A stretch of 32,496 bases of DNA from Nostoc sp. FACHB-892 (GCF_014698795.1 NZ_JACJTR010000054.1:1-32496), one strand, 5' to 3'. Positions 24,465 through 31,999 are shown, counted from the first letter of the stretch. Made by a program: numbers and translations. The notes: a model not told the origin generated them from the letters alone.

Positions 24465-25532
24465 TTACTCAACATTTGTCAGCGTTTCCAGTTGTGCAAG
24501 TAGTTTTTCTATTTGCTTGTGCTTCTTGGGGTCTGACCAAATACGCGACTTTCTTAGTTTGGTAGTCGCAGTTGTAAAACGCTCTTTGTAATTGTTCGAC
24601 TCGGTATTTTCGGTAGATGCTGCGGCTTTCTTCTCAATAATGCGCTGTCTGATTTCACTTAAAGACCAGTTGTTGGCAATAACTTGTTCTAAAAAGTCAA
24701 CGCGCTCATCTAATTTCTGAATCTGGGCGATCGCTCTAGCTTTGGTGTACTCAAGTGAGCCTTCCCTTAGCGCATCAAGGATGTCTTCTGGGAGGTTGAG
24801 CAAGGGCAGGCGGTTCTTAACGAAAGATTCCCAGGTCATTAACCCTAAGCCTTCAAACACAGATTCAACGATTTTGAGGTCTTGGTTTAATGGCTGCTCC
24901 TGGTTGAGGCCGGAATTATCTGTTTCGGTTTCGCCCATAACGTTATGGGTAGATAATTCAATATCACCTTCATCGTCGCTGATAGCGTTATTGGTAGAAT
25001 CATTTTCAACTTCGCCCATAACGTTATGGGTAACTGTAGATGCTTTGTTCTGTAGGCGTTGTAGACGATACAGTAATGGGGGTATCTCCTCAATGCTTCG
25101 ACCTAGTTTAAGAGCCAGCAGTTGCAGGATACCTTCAGTTTCTTCAATTGGGTTGAGATCTTCTCGAAGTAAGTTTTCTATAAGTGCAAATTGAAAAGCC
25201 GCGTTATCGTCTAATTGTCTGATGACAACGGGAACTTCTTTTAACCCAATCCCTTGGGCAGCACGATAGCGCCGCTCTCCTGCTACTAATTCGTGTTTTT
25301 CTCCATCAAGGGGGCGTACTAAAATGGGCTGCAAGATGCCATGCTGTTTGATGGATTCAGTTAACTGCTTTAATGCCTCGGAGTCAAAGTAACGGCGCGG
25401 TTGTGTGGCTGGCAGAACAATCTGGTCTAACGGCATGGATTGAGGAGAACCAGCATTTGCTACGCCTGTAGTGTCCCAAGGTACATCAATTTTGCTTTTG
25501 AGAGGTTGGCTTGCTTTAGTAGTGCGTCTCAT
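24465..25532 (-). CDS. parB: ParB family partition protein
   Basis: This is a 355-residue CTP-switch type centromere-binding protein. The ParB/Srx domain is clear: QIVLPATQPRRYFD, IKQHGILQPILVRP, GERRYRAAQGIGL (about 90-103) and LIENLLREDLNPIEE. A KorB-like helix-turn-helix region follows, then an acidic linker (about 160-215) that contains THNVMGE twice, then LNLPEDILDALREGSLEYTKARAIAQI. The linker repeats arise because the DNA carries two copies of a 16-bp palindrome. Its ATG overlaps the parA stop (ATGA). The C-terminus (RKSRIWSDPKKHKQIEKLLAQLETL) probably dimerises. Confidence 0.92.
   Translation of the reverse strand: MRRTTKASQPLKSKIDVPWDTTGVANAGSPQSMPLDQIVLPATQPRRYFDSEALKQLTESIKQHGILQPILVRPLDGEKHELVAGERRYRAAQGIGLKEVPVVIRQLDDNAAFQFALIENLLREDLNPIEETEGILQLLALKLGRSIEEIPPLLYRLQRLQNKASTVTHNVMGEVENDSTNNAISDDEGDIELSTHNVMGETETDNSGLNQEQPLNQDLKIVESVFEGLGLMTWESFVKNRLPLLNLPEDILDALREGSLEYTKARAIAQIQKLDERVDFLEQVIANNWSLSEIRQRIIEKKAAASTENTESNNYKERFTTATTKLRKSRIWSDPKKHKQIEKLLAQLETLTNVE
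24934..25030. repeat. Two identical 16-bp palindromes inside parB (parS candidates)
   Basis: CCCATAACGTTATGGG occurs at 24934-24949 and again at 25015-25030, 81 bp apart and in frame. The identity runs a few bases further on both sides. Between them, about 24981-24995, is a degenerate third copy (TAGCGTTATTGGTA). Perfect 16-bp palindromes near parAB are how known chromosomal parS sites look (that one being TGTTTCACGTGAAACA). A related broken copy, ATAACTGTTGATGGGTAA, is at 26321-26338 upstream of parA. Confidence 0.6.
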
Positions 25533-26284
25533 TTTAAGGATTCTAAACTAACGGCTATTTTTTTCAAGATTTGGACAGATGGGTGCTTAGGATCATAAAC
25601 TGCCAAAGGCATTCGTTCTTCTGAAGCATCAACAAAAGCAGTGGAGCGAGGAATGGGGGCAAAGACAGTTCCGGCGCTTGCTAGTTGTTCGGTGATGGCT
25701 GCTAGGGTACGGGTGTCCTGGGAGTTACGGGCATCGTATTTTGTCGGCACAAATCCGGCAATTTGCAATTTGCGGTTTGGTTTGTTGCGTACTGTAGCAA
25801 CCGTTTTTAGTAATTCGCCTGTTCCCTCAAAGGCTTTGAAATGGGTTTCCAGAGGCACGAGAACATGGGTAGCAGCTACAAGGGAGATGTAACTTAGTAG
25901 CCCTAAGCTGGGAGGGCAATCTATTAAGATAAAATCATAATCTGATTCAATTGGTTCGATAGCTTCTTTAAGCCGGAAATCGCGCATGGAAGCACTAACC
26001 AATTGCATTTCTGCTGTACTCAGAGAGATATTGGCAGGGGCTAAATCCATGCCATGAATTCCCTCAAGAATTGGCAGGGGTTGTTCATCCACAATGGCAT
26101 TGTTGACAGTTTGCTCTATGTCTCTTGGAACCAAGCCCATAAAAATAGTTAAGCTGGCTTGGGGGTCTATGTCGATGAGCAGGACGCGATGACCCAATTG
26201 CGCTATTTGGTAGCCCAAGTTTTGGGTAAGGGTGGTTTTGGCAACACCTCCCGCCTGATTAAAAACTGCGATGATTCGGCTCAT
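25529..26284 (-). CDS. parA: ParA family partition ATPase
   Basis: This is a 251-residue deviant Walker ATPase that should form a DNA-bound gradient to position the plasmid with ParB. Walker A reads NQAGGVAKTT (9-18), with the catalytic-type Lys present but Ala-Gly-Gly where the signature Lys normally stands (KGGxxKT). Walker A' is LLIDIDPQASLT, and Walker B is FILIDCPPSLGLL. There is no N-terminal helix-turn-helix, so it is of the short (Ib/chromosomal) type and ParB or another factor must regulate transcription. A GTAAA-TGGG-TTTAC inverted repeat (26287-26300) sits just before the start. Confidence 0.92.
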   Translation of the reverse strand: MSRIIAVFNQAGGVAKTTLTQNLGYQIAQLGHRVLLIDIDPQASLTIFMGLVPRDIEQTVNNAIVDEQPLPILEGIHGMDLAPANISLSTAEMQLVSASMRDFRLKEAIEPIESDYDFILIDCPPSLGLLSYISLVAATHVLVPLETHFKAFEGTGELLKTVATVRNKPNRKLQIAGFVPTKYDARNSQDTRTLAAITEQLASAGTVFAPIPRSTAFVDASEERMPLAVYDPKHPSVQILKKIAVSLESLK

Positions 26285-26384
26285 AAGTAAATGGGTTTAC
26301 CTGCACCGTTACAATTAAAGATAACTGTTGATGGGTAAATTGGTGTTGTTTATCAAAAATTATAATCGCACTAAATCCCAGCCT

Positions 26385-26831
26385 CTAGCTTTTTATGCTA
26401 TTGGGGTGAACAATAGTAATTCCTTCAACTTCTACAAAGTCTTTTGGGTTTAAAGTCAGAATATGGCTGATGTTATGGGCAAGCAGTACTGCTTGTATGC
26501 GTAAATCGTGGGTGCGTTTACCTGAAATCTTATGAGCTGTAGCGAGGCTAAACCAAAGGCGAAATATATCTGGTGTTTCTTCTAGCCACTCAAACTGATT
26601 TATTAGCATTTGCAGCGTTCGTTCAGTTTCGTCTGGTGTCCATCCAAATCCATTTACAGCTACAGGACGGGTAGCTACAACCCAAAATTCAATTAAAACT
26701 TGAGATGTAATGAAACATCGATGGTTATTAGATATTAGATACCTGATTGTGCGATCGACAAGATTATAATCGGGTGAAGCTATATCCCTGGAGCGTAACA
26801 GGATATTGGTATCTAATAAATAATGGGTCAT
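26385..26831 (-). CDS. PIN-domain toxin, VapC-like
   Basis: This is a 148-residue PIN ribonuclease. The acidic site is visible: Asp7 in LLDTNIL, Glu48 in VLIEFW, Asp109 in THDLRIQAVLLAHN and Asp131 in LNPKDF. VapC toxins cleave tRNA or rRNA when freed from their antitoxin. It overlaps the stop of the upstream small gene (ATGA), the usual antitoxin-toxin order. It is placed downstream of that gene and 100 bp from parA, so it would stabilise the plasmid. Confidence 0.85.
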   Translation of the reverse strand: MTHYLLDTNILLRSRDIASPDYNLVDRTIRYLISNNHRCFITSQVLIEFWVVATRPVAVNGFGWTPDETERTLQMLINQFEWLEETPDIFRLWFSLATAHKISGKRTHDLRIQAVLLAHNISHILTLNPKDFVEVEGITIVHPNSIKS

Positions 26832-27067
26832 ACTTCATCAGAGTAGATATTTTCTCGACGCAGAGCTTCATCATCAAGTTTGGCATAGCTTTTTGGTGCT
26901 GTATCTATCCACTCCTGCCAAAGTAATAATCTCTCTGATGATGTTATATGTTTACTAGTTAGTAAGGTTAAATGCTTGTTACTAAGCTTTTCTTGAAAGA
27001 GTTTTTGCTCTTCAGGAGAGAGGTTTAGTACCACTTCTACGAGGGAATTAACAAGTTGTACATTCAT
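26828..27067 (-). CDS. Antitoxin partner of the PIN toxin
   Basis: This 79-residue protein lies directly upstream of the VapC-like gene with a 4-bp overlap. The N-terminal helix LVNSLVEVVLNLSPEEQKLFQEKL is typical of small cyanobacterial antitoxins of PIN modules. A short acidic tail (KLDDEALRRENIYSDEV) should wrap the toxin. No classical AbrB or RHH DNA-binding fold is obvious, so autoregulation is unclear. Confidence 0.75.
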   Translation of the reverse strand: MNVQLVNSLVEVVLNLSPEEQKLFQEKLSNKHLTLLTSKHITSSERLLLWQEWIDTAPKSYAKLDDEALRRENIYSDEV

Positions 27068-27180
27068 AATTGTGTATCCGATTCACTCTTTTCAGTCGGG
27101 AGCGACGGGCTTTCGCCTTGCCCTTATGCTGCTCTACTATAATACTGACTATTGCTCCTGCCATACAGCAAACGACATAG

Positions 27181-27447
27181 CTAATTTCTGCTCACGCTGC
27201 CAATAGTCAAAGCATCTTTCCAGGTTTTAAGAACTCGTGGCTCGGAGTCGGCGCAGCGAAGTGGGTCTTGCGGGCTTGCAGGATCTAGTTGGCCCAACAA
27301 GTAATCTTTCTGCCCGTAAGAGCCACCGACTCCGAGAGCGTAGCGGTCACGAGTTCGTCGGTTCAACATGAAATCATCGACTAAAACCCCTAAAGCGTTG
27401 TTTTTGCTCCAGTATCTTTTGCAGGCTGCATTAAAACTACTATTCAT
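27181..27447 (-). CDS. Doubtful 88-aa ORF overlapping a foldback repeat
   Basis: The ATG at 27447 directly follows the TAA of the HEAT-like gene (no gap). The first 30 residues (MNSSFNAACKRYWSKNNALG...) could be a real coupled product. Residues from about 31 on are encoded by the arms and loop of a 125-bp inverted repeat, so the C-terminal two thirds is repeat-derived. The gene may have been truncated or extended by insertion of that element. No domain is recognised. Confidence 0.3.
   Translation of the reverse strand: MNSSFNAACKRYWSKNNALGVLVDDFMLNRRTRDRYALGVGGSYGQKDYLLGQLDPASPQDPLRCADSEPRVLKTWKDALTIGSVSRN
27231..27356. repeat. Foldback element with long inverted arms
   Basis: The outer arms pair GAACTCGTG with CACGAGTTC. 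Further in, CTCGGAGTCGG (27241-27251) pairs perfectly with CCGACTCCGAG (27326-27336), and GGGTCTTGCGGGC pairs with GCCCGTAAGAGCC with two mismatches. Bulges on each side contain GCGCAGCGAAG and GCGTAGCGG, the same small motifs seen in the 30.6-31.0 kb array. The form is like a nonautonomous foldback or MITE-like repeat of Nostocales. Confidence 0.65.
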
Positions 27448-28308
27448 TTATTTTGAAGGATTTCTTAGATTTCGCTGTCTTCGAGCTTCTCTCTTTTGTT
27501 GTGCTTTATTCAAGCTTTCATGATCATTAACGCTCTGTTGGTGAGTAACAATTTTTTGTGTTGTTTGCTGGTCGCCAGTTGGGGGTAGGGATTTAGACGC
27601 TAAGTCGTTCCTAGTCTTTAAGCCAAAATAGACCTGCACATCATCAAAATCTCCCACCACCTCATCATCAACACGCCCCGCTTCAAAAGCTTGCTCAATC
27701 AGAGGTAAAGAATCTATTGCTTTAAGGTCAATTAGCATAGAAATAATGTGACCATTTAATTCCGGACTATTTTCTTCAAAAGCAGAAAGCTGTTTAGACA
27801 AGGCAGCAACACAATGCGCCTGCTGCTCTGGATATACACAGGCAATTCTTTTGATAGTAACCGTAGCTTGAACTCGCCAAGTTTCGTCATGAGAGTCATC
27901 AGCAAGATAAGCAGCCAGTGGTGGGATTGCGGGTAAACCAATTAGGCTTAAAACATCCGTCAATTCCTCAATCAAGCAGAACAAGACTTCATTATCAAAA
28001 GCATCATCCATTTTAGGAAATAAGCTAATCAATGGCTCAATTGCTGATGATGCGCGGAGTTGTCCTAATGCCCGAACTGCATGAATCGGTGCGTATTCTA
28101 ATAAACTGTCTTCACCAAAAAAATCATTTTCATCATCCTGCATATTGTATAAATCCTCATCCGTTGCCATACGGATCAACTCAGGAATATCCTCGGCAGT
28201 GATGCCTAATTCCTGATAGTCAGGCCATTCATCTGGGGATAATTGTCCAGTTCCTGGCTGATAGTCAAGTAATTGATTAACAGGAGATGAGTAACTATTT
28301 CTTGGCAT
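27448..28308 (-). CDS. HEAT-like repeat protein
   Basis: This is a 286-residue acidic protein. The central part (about 75-225) has repeated helical pairs: APIHAVRALGQLRASSAIEPLISLF, NEVLFCLIEELTDVLSLIGLPAIPPLAAYL, WRVQATVTIKRIACVYPEQ, and LNGHIISMLIDLKAIDSLPLIEQAF. This is HEAT or DUF1186-like, a protein-protein interaction scaffold. The C-terminus is basic and Gln/Arg-rich (KAQQKREARRQRNLRN), like the tail of SEC-C-type proteins but without the Cys motif. It is 181 bp downstream of the relaxase on the same strand, and its role with it is unknown. Confidence 0.6.
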   Translation of the reverse strand: MPRNSYSSPVNQLLDYQPGTGQLSPDEWPDYQELGITAEDIPELIRMATDEDLYNMQDDENDFFGEDSLLEYAPIHAVRALGQLRASSAIEPLISLFPKMDDAFDNEVLFCLIEELTDVLSLIGLPAIPPLAAYLADDSHDETWRVQATVTIKRIACVYPEQQAHCVAALSKQLSAFEENSPELNGHIISMLIDLKAIDSLPLIEQAFEAGRVDDEVVGDFDDVQVYFGLKTRNDLASKSLPPTGDQQTTQKIVTHQQSVNDHESLNKAQQKREARRQRNLRNPSK

Positions 28309-28489
28309 AAAATATCTAAGTCAATTTTTTACTTGAGTTTGGACAAGCTTTTTGATTGCACTTTACTCTTAACAGTTAATTAACCCCAATTACAACCACA
28401 TTAGGGGGAATACTGCACTACGGTAACGAGCGTTTTTGTTGCAAGGCATCTCTGTTAAACTGCAACGAGTCAAGGGCGATTCTTTAAGG

Positions 28490-30022
28490 TCACAAGCTAA
28501 AACCACGGTCAAGCTGTTTCTGCTTTTGCTGCTCCTCCCTGAGATGAGCTTCTAGCTCCTGACTCCAATCAGGATTATGGGTTTTGAGCCTTTTACCCTG
28601 TGGCAACAATTCTAATACTACACTAGCTGCGTTATTCCCAAGATCATCATTATTGAATGCTACGACCACCCTATTGAAACTCTTGAGAAATTCCATAGGT
28701 AGGTTATTCGGGTCATCAGCTACTATCAACATGGTTCTAGTTGGTGGTAGCCCTTTGCAACTTGAGATCAGGTAGGTGGCTGCTGACATCGCATCAATTG
28801 GTGTAGAACACAAAAAGACGTTTTCTACCTTGTCCGTTGGTTGCCCTCCTAATCTCAGATAAAACCAACCATTTGGTGTAGAGGTGTTTTGGTCGTACTC
28901 CACAGTGCGATGATTTTGCCTTGGGTTTGACCAAACTAATGCGCCAGTTTTTTCACCATCTAAATCACGCTTGATAAACAAAATATTTCGTTGCTCATCC
29001 ATGTAAAGCAACTGATTATTATGTAATCCTTGCGAAATATAATCTGGTATATAGCGTTTCTCGCTTAAGTACTTGTGCAACACTTGCCAAACAACTGTAT
29101 CCTCTGGTGGTGGAGTGAACTGGGGCTGTTGCTGTTTGCGTTCAATCTCTTGAAGAAACTTTTCTAACTGCTCAACAGGGAGTGGTTTCACAGGTTTTAG
29201 CAGCAATTCATTAATAGGTTCATCATCACGTTCTGGTTGGTAGTCAACACCGCGATGTTTTTGCAGTCCAGGGAAAGTGTAAGCTGCACCTAACTGTGTG
29301 CCACTAAAAGCCTGCCCATCTTTCTCATAAGAAATGCCTTTAGACTTACCGTTCCTAGTGAATCCTGTTCTCACACTAATGCCAGCTTGCTGCAACCGCA
29401 TGATCAGCGTTGGCATTTGGGGATTATCAACTCCGGCTCTGTCAATTGTCTGCTGAACTGACTCTTTGATGATGCGTTGTGGAGGAGAGTCACGTTGTCC
29501 CTGTGAAAATTCTTCTTGCTCTCGCCTTATGCGTCTAATTTGTCCGGTGCTGGGTGTGCGATTTAGTTTCTCTCTACTGCCCTGGACTTGTACTAACTCA
29601 TAATCAATTTCAATTTGTCGCAGGACTTTCTCAGAGCGTACATAATCCCAAGAATCATGCACTACTAGCCCAGTATCCATCCTGATTCTGCTGGCTGCAA
29701 TATGGATGTGGTCGTCATCGGTGTTATGGTGGCGAAAGATGACAAACTGATTGGCATCAAAGCCCATTTCCTTCATGTAGCGATCGCCAATTTCGCTCCA
29801 CTTCTCATCATCTAATTTATCACCCTTAGCTGCTGACAGCGAGACATGATAAACAACTCGGTCTGCATCAGAATTCAGTTGTCGAGATAGCTTAAACTCC
29901 CGCGCCAATTCACGGGCATTTCTCCCGCTCATGTTGCCGCCGATTAGTTTAGCATCTTCGCGTGATTCTAAATAATCCAACAGCTTGCGAAAACCTCTGC
30001 CTTTAGTCTGCTTCCCAATCAT
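28490..30022 (-). CDS. MOB-P type relaxase with TOPRIM-like C-terminus
   Basis: This is a 510-residue relaxase that nicks oriT and leads the DNA strand during transfer. From the chosen start MIGKQTKGRG, the nucleophile Tyr17 lies in KLLDYLES. YHVSLSAAKGD (58-68) is next. The His metal motif RHHNTDDDHIHI (97-108: His98/99, His105, His107) follows. The second half resembles DUF3991 (VWQVLHKYLSEKRYIP) and a TOPRIM-like region (FLCSTPIDAMSAATYL, then MLIVADDPNN and VVVAFNNDD). Reading can begin at 30073 or 30031, but MIGKQ at 30022 fits the family and overlaps MobC by 20 bp. The gene is coupled to MobC. Confidence 0.88.
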   Translation of the reverse strand: MIGKQTKGRGFRKLLDYLESREDAKLIGGNMSGRNARELAREFKLSRQLNSDADRVVYHVSLSAAKGDKLDDEKWSEIGDRYMKEMGFDANQFVIFRHHNTDDDHIHIAASRIRMDTGLVVHDSWDYVRSEKVLRQIEIDYELVQVQGSREKLNRTPSTGQIRRIRREQEEFSQGQRDSPPQRIIKESVQQTIDRAGVDNPQMPTLIMRLQQAGISVRTGFTRNGKSKGISYEKDGQAFSGTQLGAAYTFPGLQKHRGVDYQPERDDEPINELLLKPVKPLPVEQLEKFLQEIERKQQQPQFTPPPEDTVVWQVLHKYLSEKRYIPDYISQGLHNNQLLYMDEQRNILFIKRDLDGEKTGALVWSNPRQNHRTVEYDQNTSTPNGWFYLRLGGQPTDKVENVFLCSTPIDAMSAATYLISSCKGLPPTRTMLIVADDPNNLPMEFLKSFNRVVVAFNNDDLGNNAASVVLELLPQGKRLKTHNPDWSQELEAHLREEQQKQKQLDRGFSL

Positions 30023-30407
30023 CCTCTTCATCTTCCTCTTCCGAATCTTCGTCTTGAATATCATCCGAGGCAATGTCTCGTCTGCACTGATGCAGAAGTT
30101 CTAAAAGTTTTCTTAGCAGTTCTGGATCAGCAGGTAAAGTTCGCCCAACTAAGAGTGCTGTGTTGGTTGCCTTGACAAGCTGGTTTAGATTGTTCCCGAT
30201 TTGTCCTAATTCCCAATATGTTTGCAAGCTAATTTTACTCAGTCGTTTGGGTAATGGACGCATCAACGCATTGCGCCTCATTAGTTCACTCGCTGACATA
30301 CCCGCGTCAAGTGATTTAATACGAATCATATCCAATTCGATATCGCTCAAGCGAACTGGAAAAATATGCTTTCGGACTAGAGCTTTAGACTGCTTGCGAT
30401 TCGCCAT
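30003..30407 (-). CDS. MobC-like relaxosome accessory protein
   Basis: This is a 134-residue protein from the ATG at 30407 (MANRKQSKALVRKHIFPVRL). The frame stays open far upstream, but only because the palindrome array lacks stops; that stretch has no protein-like composition. A ribbon-helix-helix-like N-terminus (HIFPVRLSDIELDMIRIKSLDAGMSASELMRRNAL) is followed by the MobC signature LGQIGNNLNQLVKATN. The C-terminus is a strongly acidic tail (DEDSEEEDEEDDWE). MobC-type proteins open oriT for the relaxase. It lies directly before the relaxase with a short overlap. Confidence 0.8.
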   Translation of the reverse strand: MANRKQSKALVRKHIFPVRLSDIELDMIRIKSLDAGMSASELMRRNALMRPLPKRLSKISLQTYWELGQIGNNLNQLVKATNTALLVGRTLPADPELLRKLLELLHQCRRDIASDDIQDEDSEEEDEEDDWEAD

Positions 30408-30443
30408 AAGTCGGGATATTGAGGGACATTGCGAGGGGGGTTT

Positions 30444-30468
30444 TTCAAGGGGGGCTTCCCCACTTGAA
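30444..30468. repeat. Hairpin upstream of mobC
   Basis: TTCAAG, a mismatch, GGGG, a CTT loop, CCCC, a mismatch and CTTGAA form an 11-bp imperfect stem 37 bp from the mobC start. It is the strongest single hairpin in the oriT-candidate region. Confidence 0.55.
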
Positions 30469-30611
30469 CCAGTCTGCCGTTCGAGCGCAGCGAGACAAAG
30501 CGTAAGCTTTGAGGCATGGCTGGCTTCTAGCCCAAATACGGGGGTAGGTGAGGTGTCAAGTGCTACGTGTGTACGGAGGAGACAGGAGGGGGCTGAAGGC
30601 GAGAGTACTTT

Positions 30612-30983
30612 CGGCGTAGCCGTGCTGCTGACTATCCTACAACCTACAGAGGGATATATCAACGGCGCAGCCGGAATTTGAATCAAATCAAGCAGAAAAT
30701 AAATTCTGGTTCGGCGTAGCCACCATAGAGGAGATAAAAATAGCGTAGCTGCTATATGAAAATTCTCTGATTCAGCGAAGCTGCCACACAATATAATAGT
30801 CCGGCGTAGCCGCAATACGAAAAAATAATTCAGCGTAGCTGTTTTAAGTAAAATTATCCTCTTTAGCGTAGCTGTAATAGTCAAATTGTTTAGCATTAGC
30901 TTGAATAATCAGACCAGCGAAGCCACCACACTAAAAAATCTAAAGCGTAGCTGTCAAACTGAAAGCGCGATTCGGCGTAGCCG
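30612..30983. repeat. Array of 12 small palindromes, GCGTAGC core
   Basis: Units of about 11 bp start at 30612, 30663, 30712, 30741, 30773, 30802, 30831, 30864, 30891 (degenerate), 30915, 30943 and 30973. Most read CGGCGTAGCCG, CAGCGTAGCTG, TAGCGTAGCTG or CAGCGAAGCTG. Both arms change together (CGGC with GCCG, CAGC with GCTG), so base pairing is conserved while sequence is not. From 30712 the spacing is regular, 24-33 bp, with AT-rich spacers. It is not a CRISPR array: repeats are too short and spacers unequal. Confidence 0.8.
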
Positions 30984-31078
30984 CAATAGTCAATTTTTGT
31001 AGAATTTTGAAAATAAATTGGTACAAATTATTTCAAATAGCCGATAATTATCAGTTAATCGGGATTCACGAGACAACC

Positions 31079-31507
31079 ATGAGTGAGCATCAGAATTCAG
31101 AAATAATTACGAAACAGAAGATTGATAAGGCCATCAATCTGCTGAAAGAACAGAAGCCGAAAGAGCGAGAAGATGTATCGGACAGAGAGGCCATCAGGAA
31201 AATGAGACGGTACATTGAAAAGCTGACCTCTAATAAGTATGGCTACACTTACGATGAAGTATCGGAGATGCTCTTGGGTTTGGGGATTAATTTAGCTGGC
31301 AGCAGAATCAAATATTTAATCGGTGAGTTGAAGAAAAGCAGTCGTCGCCGTGATCAGGCATCTGATAACGGCAGTAGTACGTCAGGTCAAGAGGCTACTG
31401 AAAATCAGAAAGAAGAAAAAGCCAGCAGCGAAGCTGAAGAAACACCTGTAAACAGTAAGAAGGGTAAGAGTAAAAAACAACTACTTGCATCTGAGGCAGC
31501 AACATAG
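31079..31507 (+). CDS. TraK-like small relaxosome-associated protein
   Basis: This is a 142-residue protein. I chose the ATG at 31079 (MSEHQNSEIITKQK) over an upstream start at 31007, because the upstream 24 residues overlap the leader and have no domain. A basic helical region (REAIRKMRRYIEKLTSNK) leads to GYTYDEVSEMLLGLGINLAGSRIKYLIGEL (about 57-86), which matches the layout of small plasmid DNA-binding proteins such as TraK. The last 50 residues are low-complexity (Ser/Glu/Lys). It is divergent from mobC across the oriT candidate, which supports an oriT-binding role. Confidence 0.65.
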   Translation: MSEHQNSEIITKQKIDKAINLLKEQKPKEREDVSDREAIRKMRRYIEKLTSNKYGYTYDEVSEMLLGLGINLAGSRIKYLIGELKKSSRRRDQASDNGSSTSGQEATENQKEEKASSEAEETPVNSKKGKSKKQLLASEAAT

Positions 31508-31570
31508 AACCAATGGCATCCTAGTTTTAGTCTTTGAACGGGTCAAGTTAGCCACATAATAGGAATCAAT

Positions 31571-31999
31571 ATGGGAGAAGCTAAAAGGCGCAAGAATTCA
31601 GACCCCAATTGGGGTAAATCCAAAGGATTTAAAAAGCCAGACCCCAATTGGGGTAAATCCGAAGGATTTAATCATCCCAACAAACCTAAAATCACCTACT
31701 TGACTGAATCACATCCCGATTATCAAACCGCCTCTGACATTAAAAATGCTCACTATGCTGGCAAAACTCGTGTTTACCTTGTTCGCTTAGATTATACCGA
31801 TGGTGAATATTTTGTCGGCGCAGTCAACACATTCTTAGTCGGTACTCAAATTACAGTCAACGCCATCTGGACTCCCTACCCCAACAGCCAACGCACAGGT
31901 CTAGAAATTCTAGACAGTATCCGTCGAGATATTGGTTTAAAAGCTAGAGACGAAATGTTTCAGGCCGATGCTGTTCTGATCGACTTTGAATCTGAATAA
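31571..31999 (+). CDS. Small cyanobacterial protein with MGEAKRRK start
   Basis: This is a 142-residue protein. The N-terminus MGEAKRRKNSDPNWGK is a motif common to small cyanobacterial hypothetical proteins. A 13-residue unit DPNWGKSKGFKKP is followed by DPNWGKSEGFNHP, produced by a 39-bp DNA duplication. Residues about 40-142 (ITYLTESHPDYQTASDI ... YLVRLDYTDGEYFVGAVNTF) form a mixed alpha/beta domain that I do not recognise. The spaced AGGA lies about 8 nt upstream of the ATG. It is on the same strand as, and 63 bp downstream from, the TraK-like gene. Confidence 0.6.
   Translation: MGEAKRRKNSDPNWGKSKGFKKPDPNWGKSEGFNHPNKPKITYLTESHPDYQTASDIKNAHYAGKTRVYLVRLDYTDGEYFVGAVNTFLVGTQITVNAIWTPYPNSQRTGLEILDSIRRDIGLKARDEMFQADAVLIDFESE
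31601..31678 (+). repeat. 39-bp in-frame tandem duplication with CCCCAATTGGGG
   Basis: The unit beginning GACCCCAATTGGGG at 31601 is repeated at 31640, with 13 codons per unit and few differences. Each copy contains the perfect 12-bp palindrome CCCCAATTGGGG. Confidence 0.8.

Larger units (their letters stand above)
30408..31078. other. Mobilisation intergenic region, oriT candidate
   Basis: This 671-bp gap separates the divergent mobC and TraK-like genes and has no credible gene. It holds a strong hairpin at 30444-30468 (TTCAAG and CTTGAA with a GGGG/CCCC inner stem), a perfect CAAAGC-N4-GCTTTG near 30497, ATCCTAC at about 30634 (close to the YATCCTGY nick consensus of IncP-type oriT), and the palindrome array listed separately. 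A hairpin near mobC is the normal form of a MOB-P oriT, but no nick site is proved. Confidence 0.5.

Noticed and set aside
24742..25194. 150-aa plus-strand frame opposite parB
   Set aside because: It is a shadow of parB; composition follows the minus-strand codons.
28437..28468. GTTGCA/TGCAAC inverted repeat before the relaxase end as a terminator
   Set aside because: Arms are only 6 bp with a long loop and no T tract, so it is too weak to call.
30408..30896. Open reading frame continuing mobC upstream by 163 codons
   Set aside because: It runs through the hairpin and palindrome array and has no protein-like composition; the MobC domain starts at the ATG at 30407.
30612..30983. CRISPR array
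   Set aside because: Repeats are about 11 bp, palindromic and variable, spacing is uneven, and no cas gene is present.
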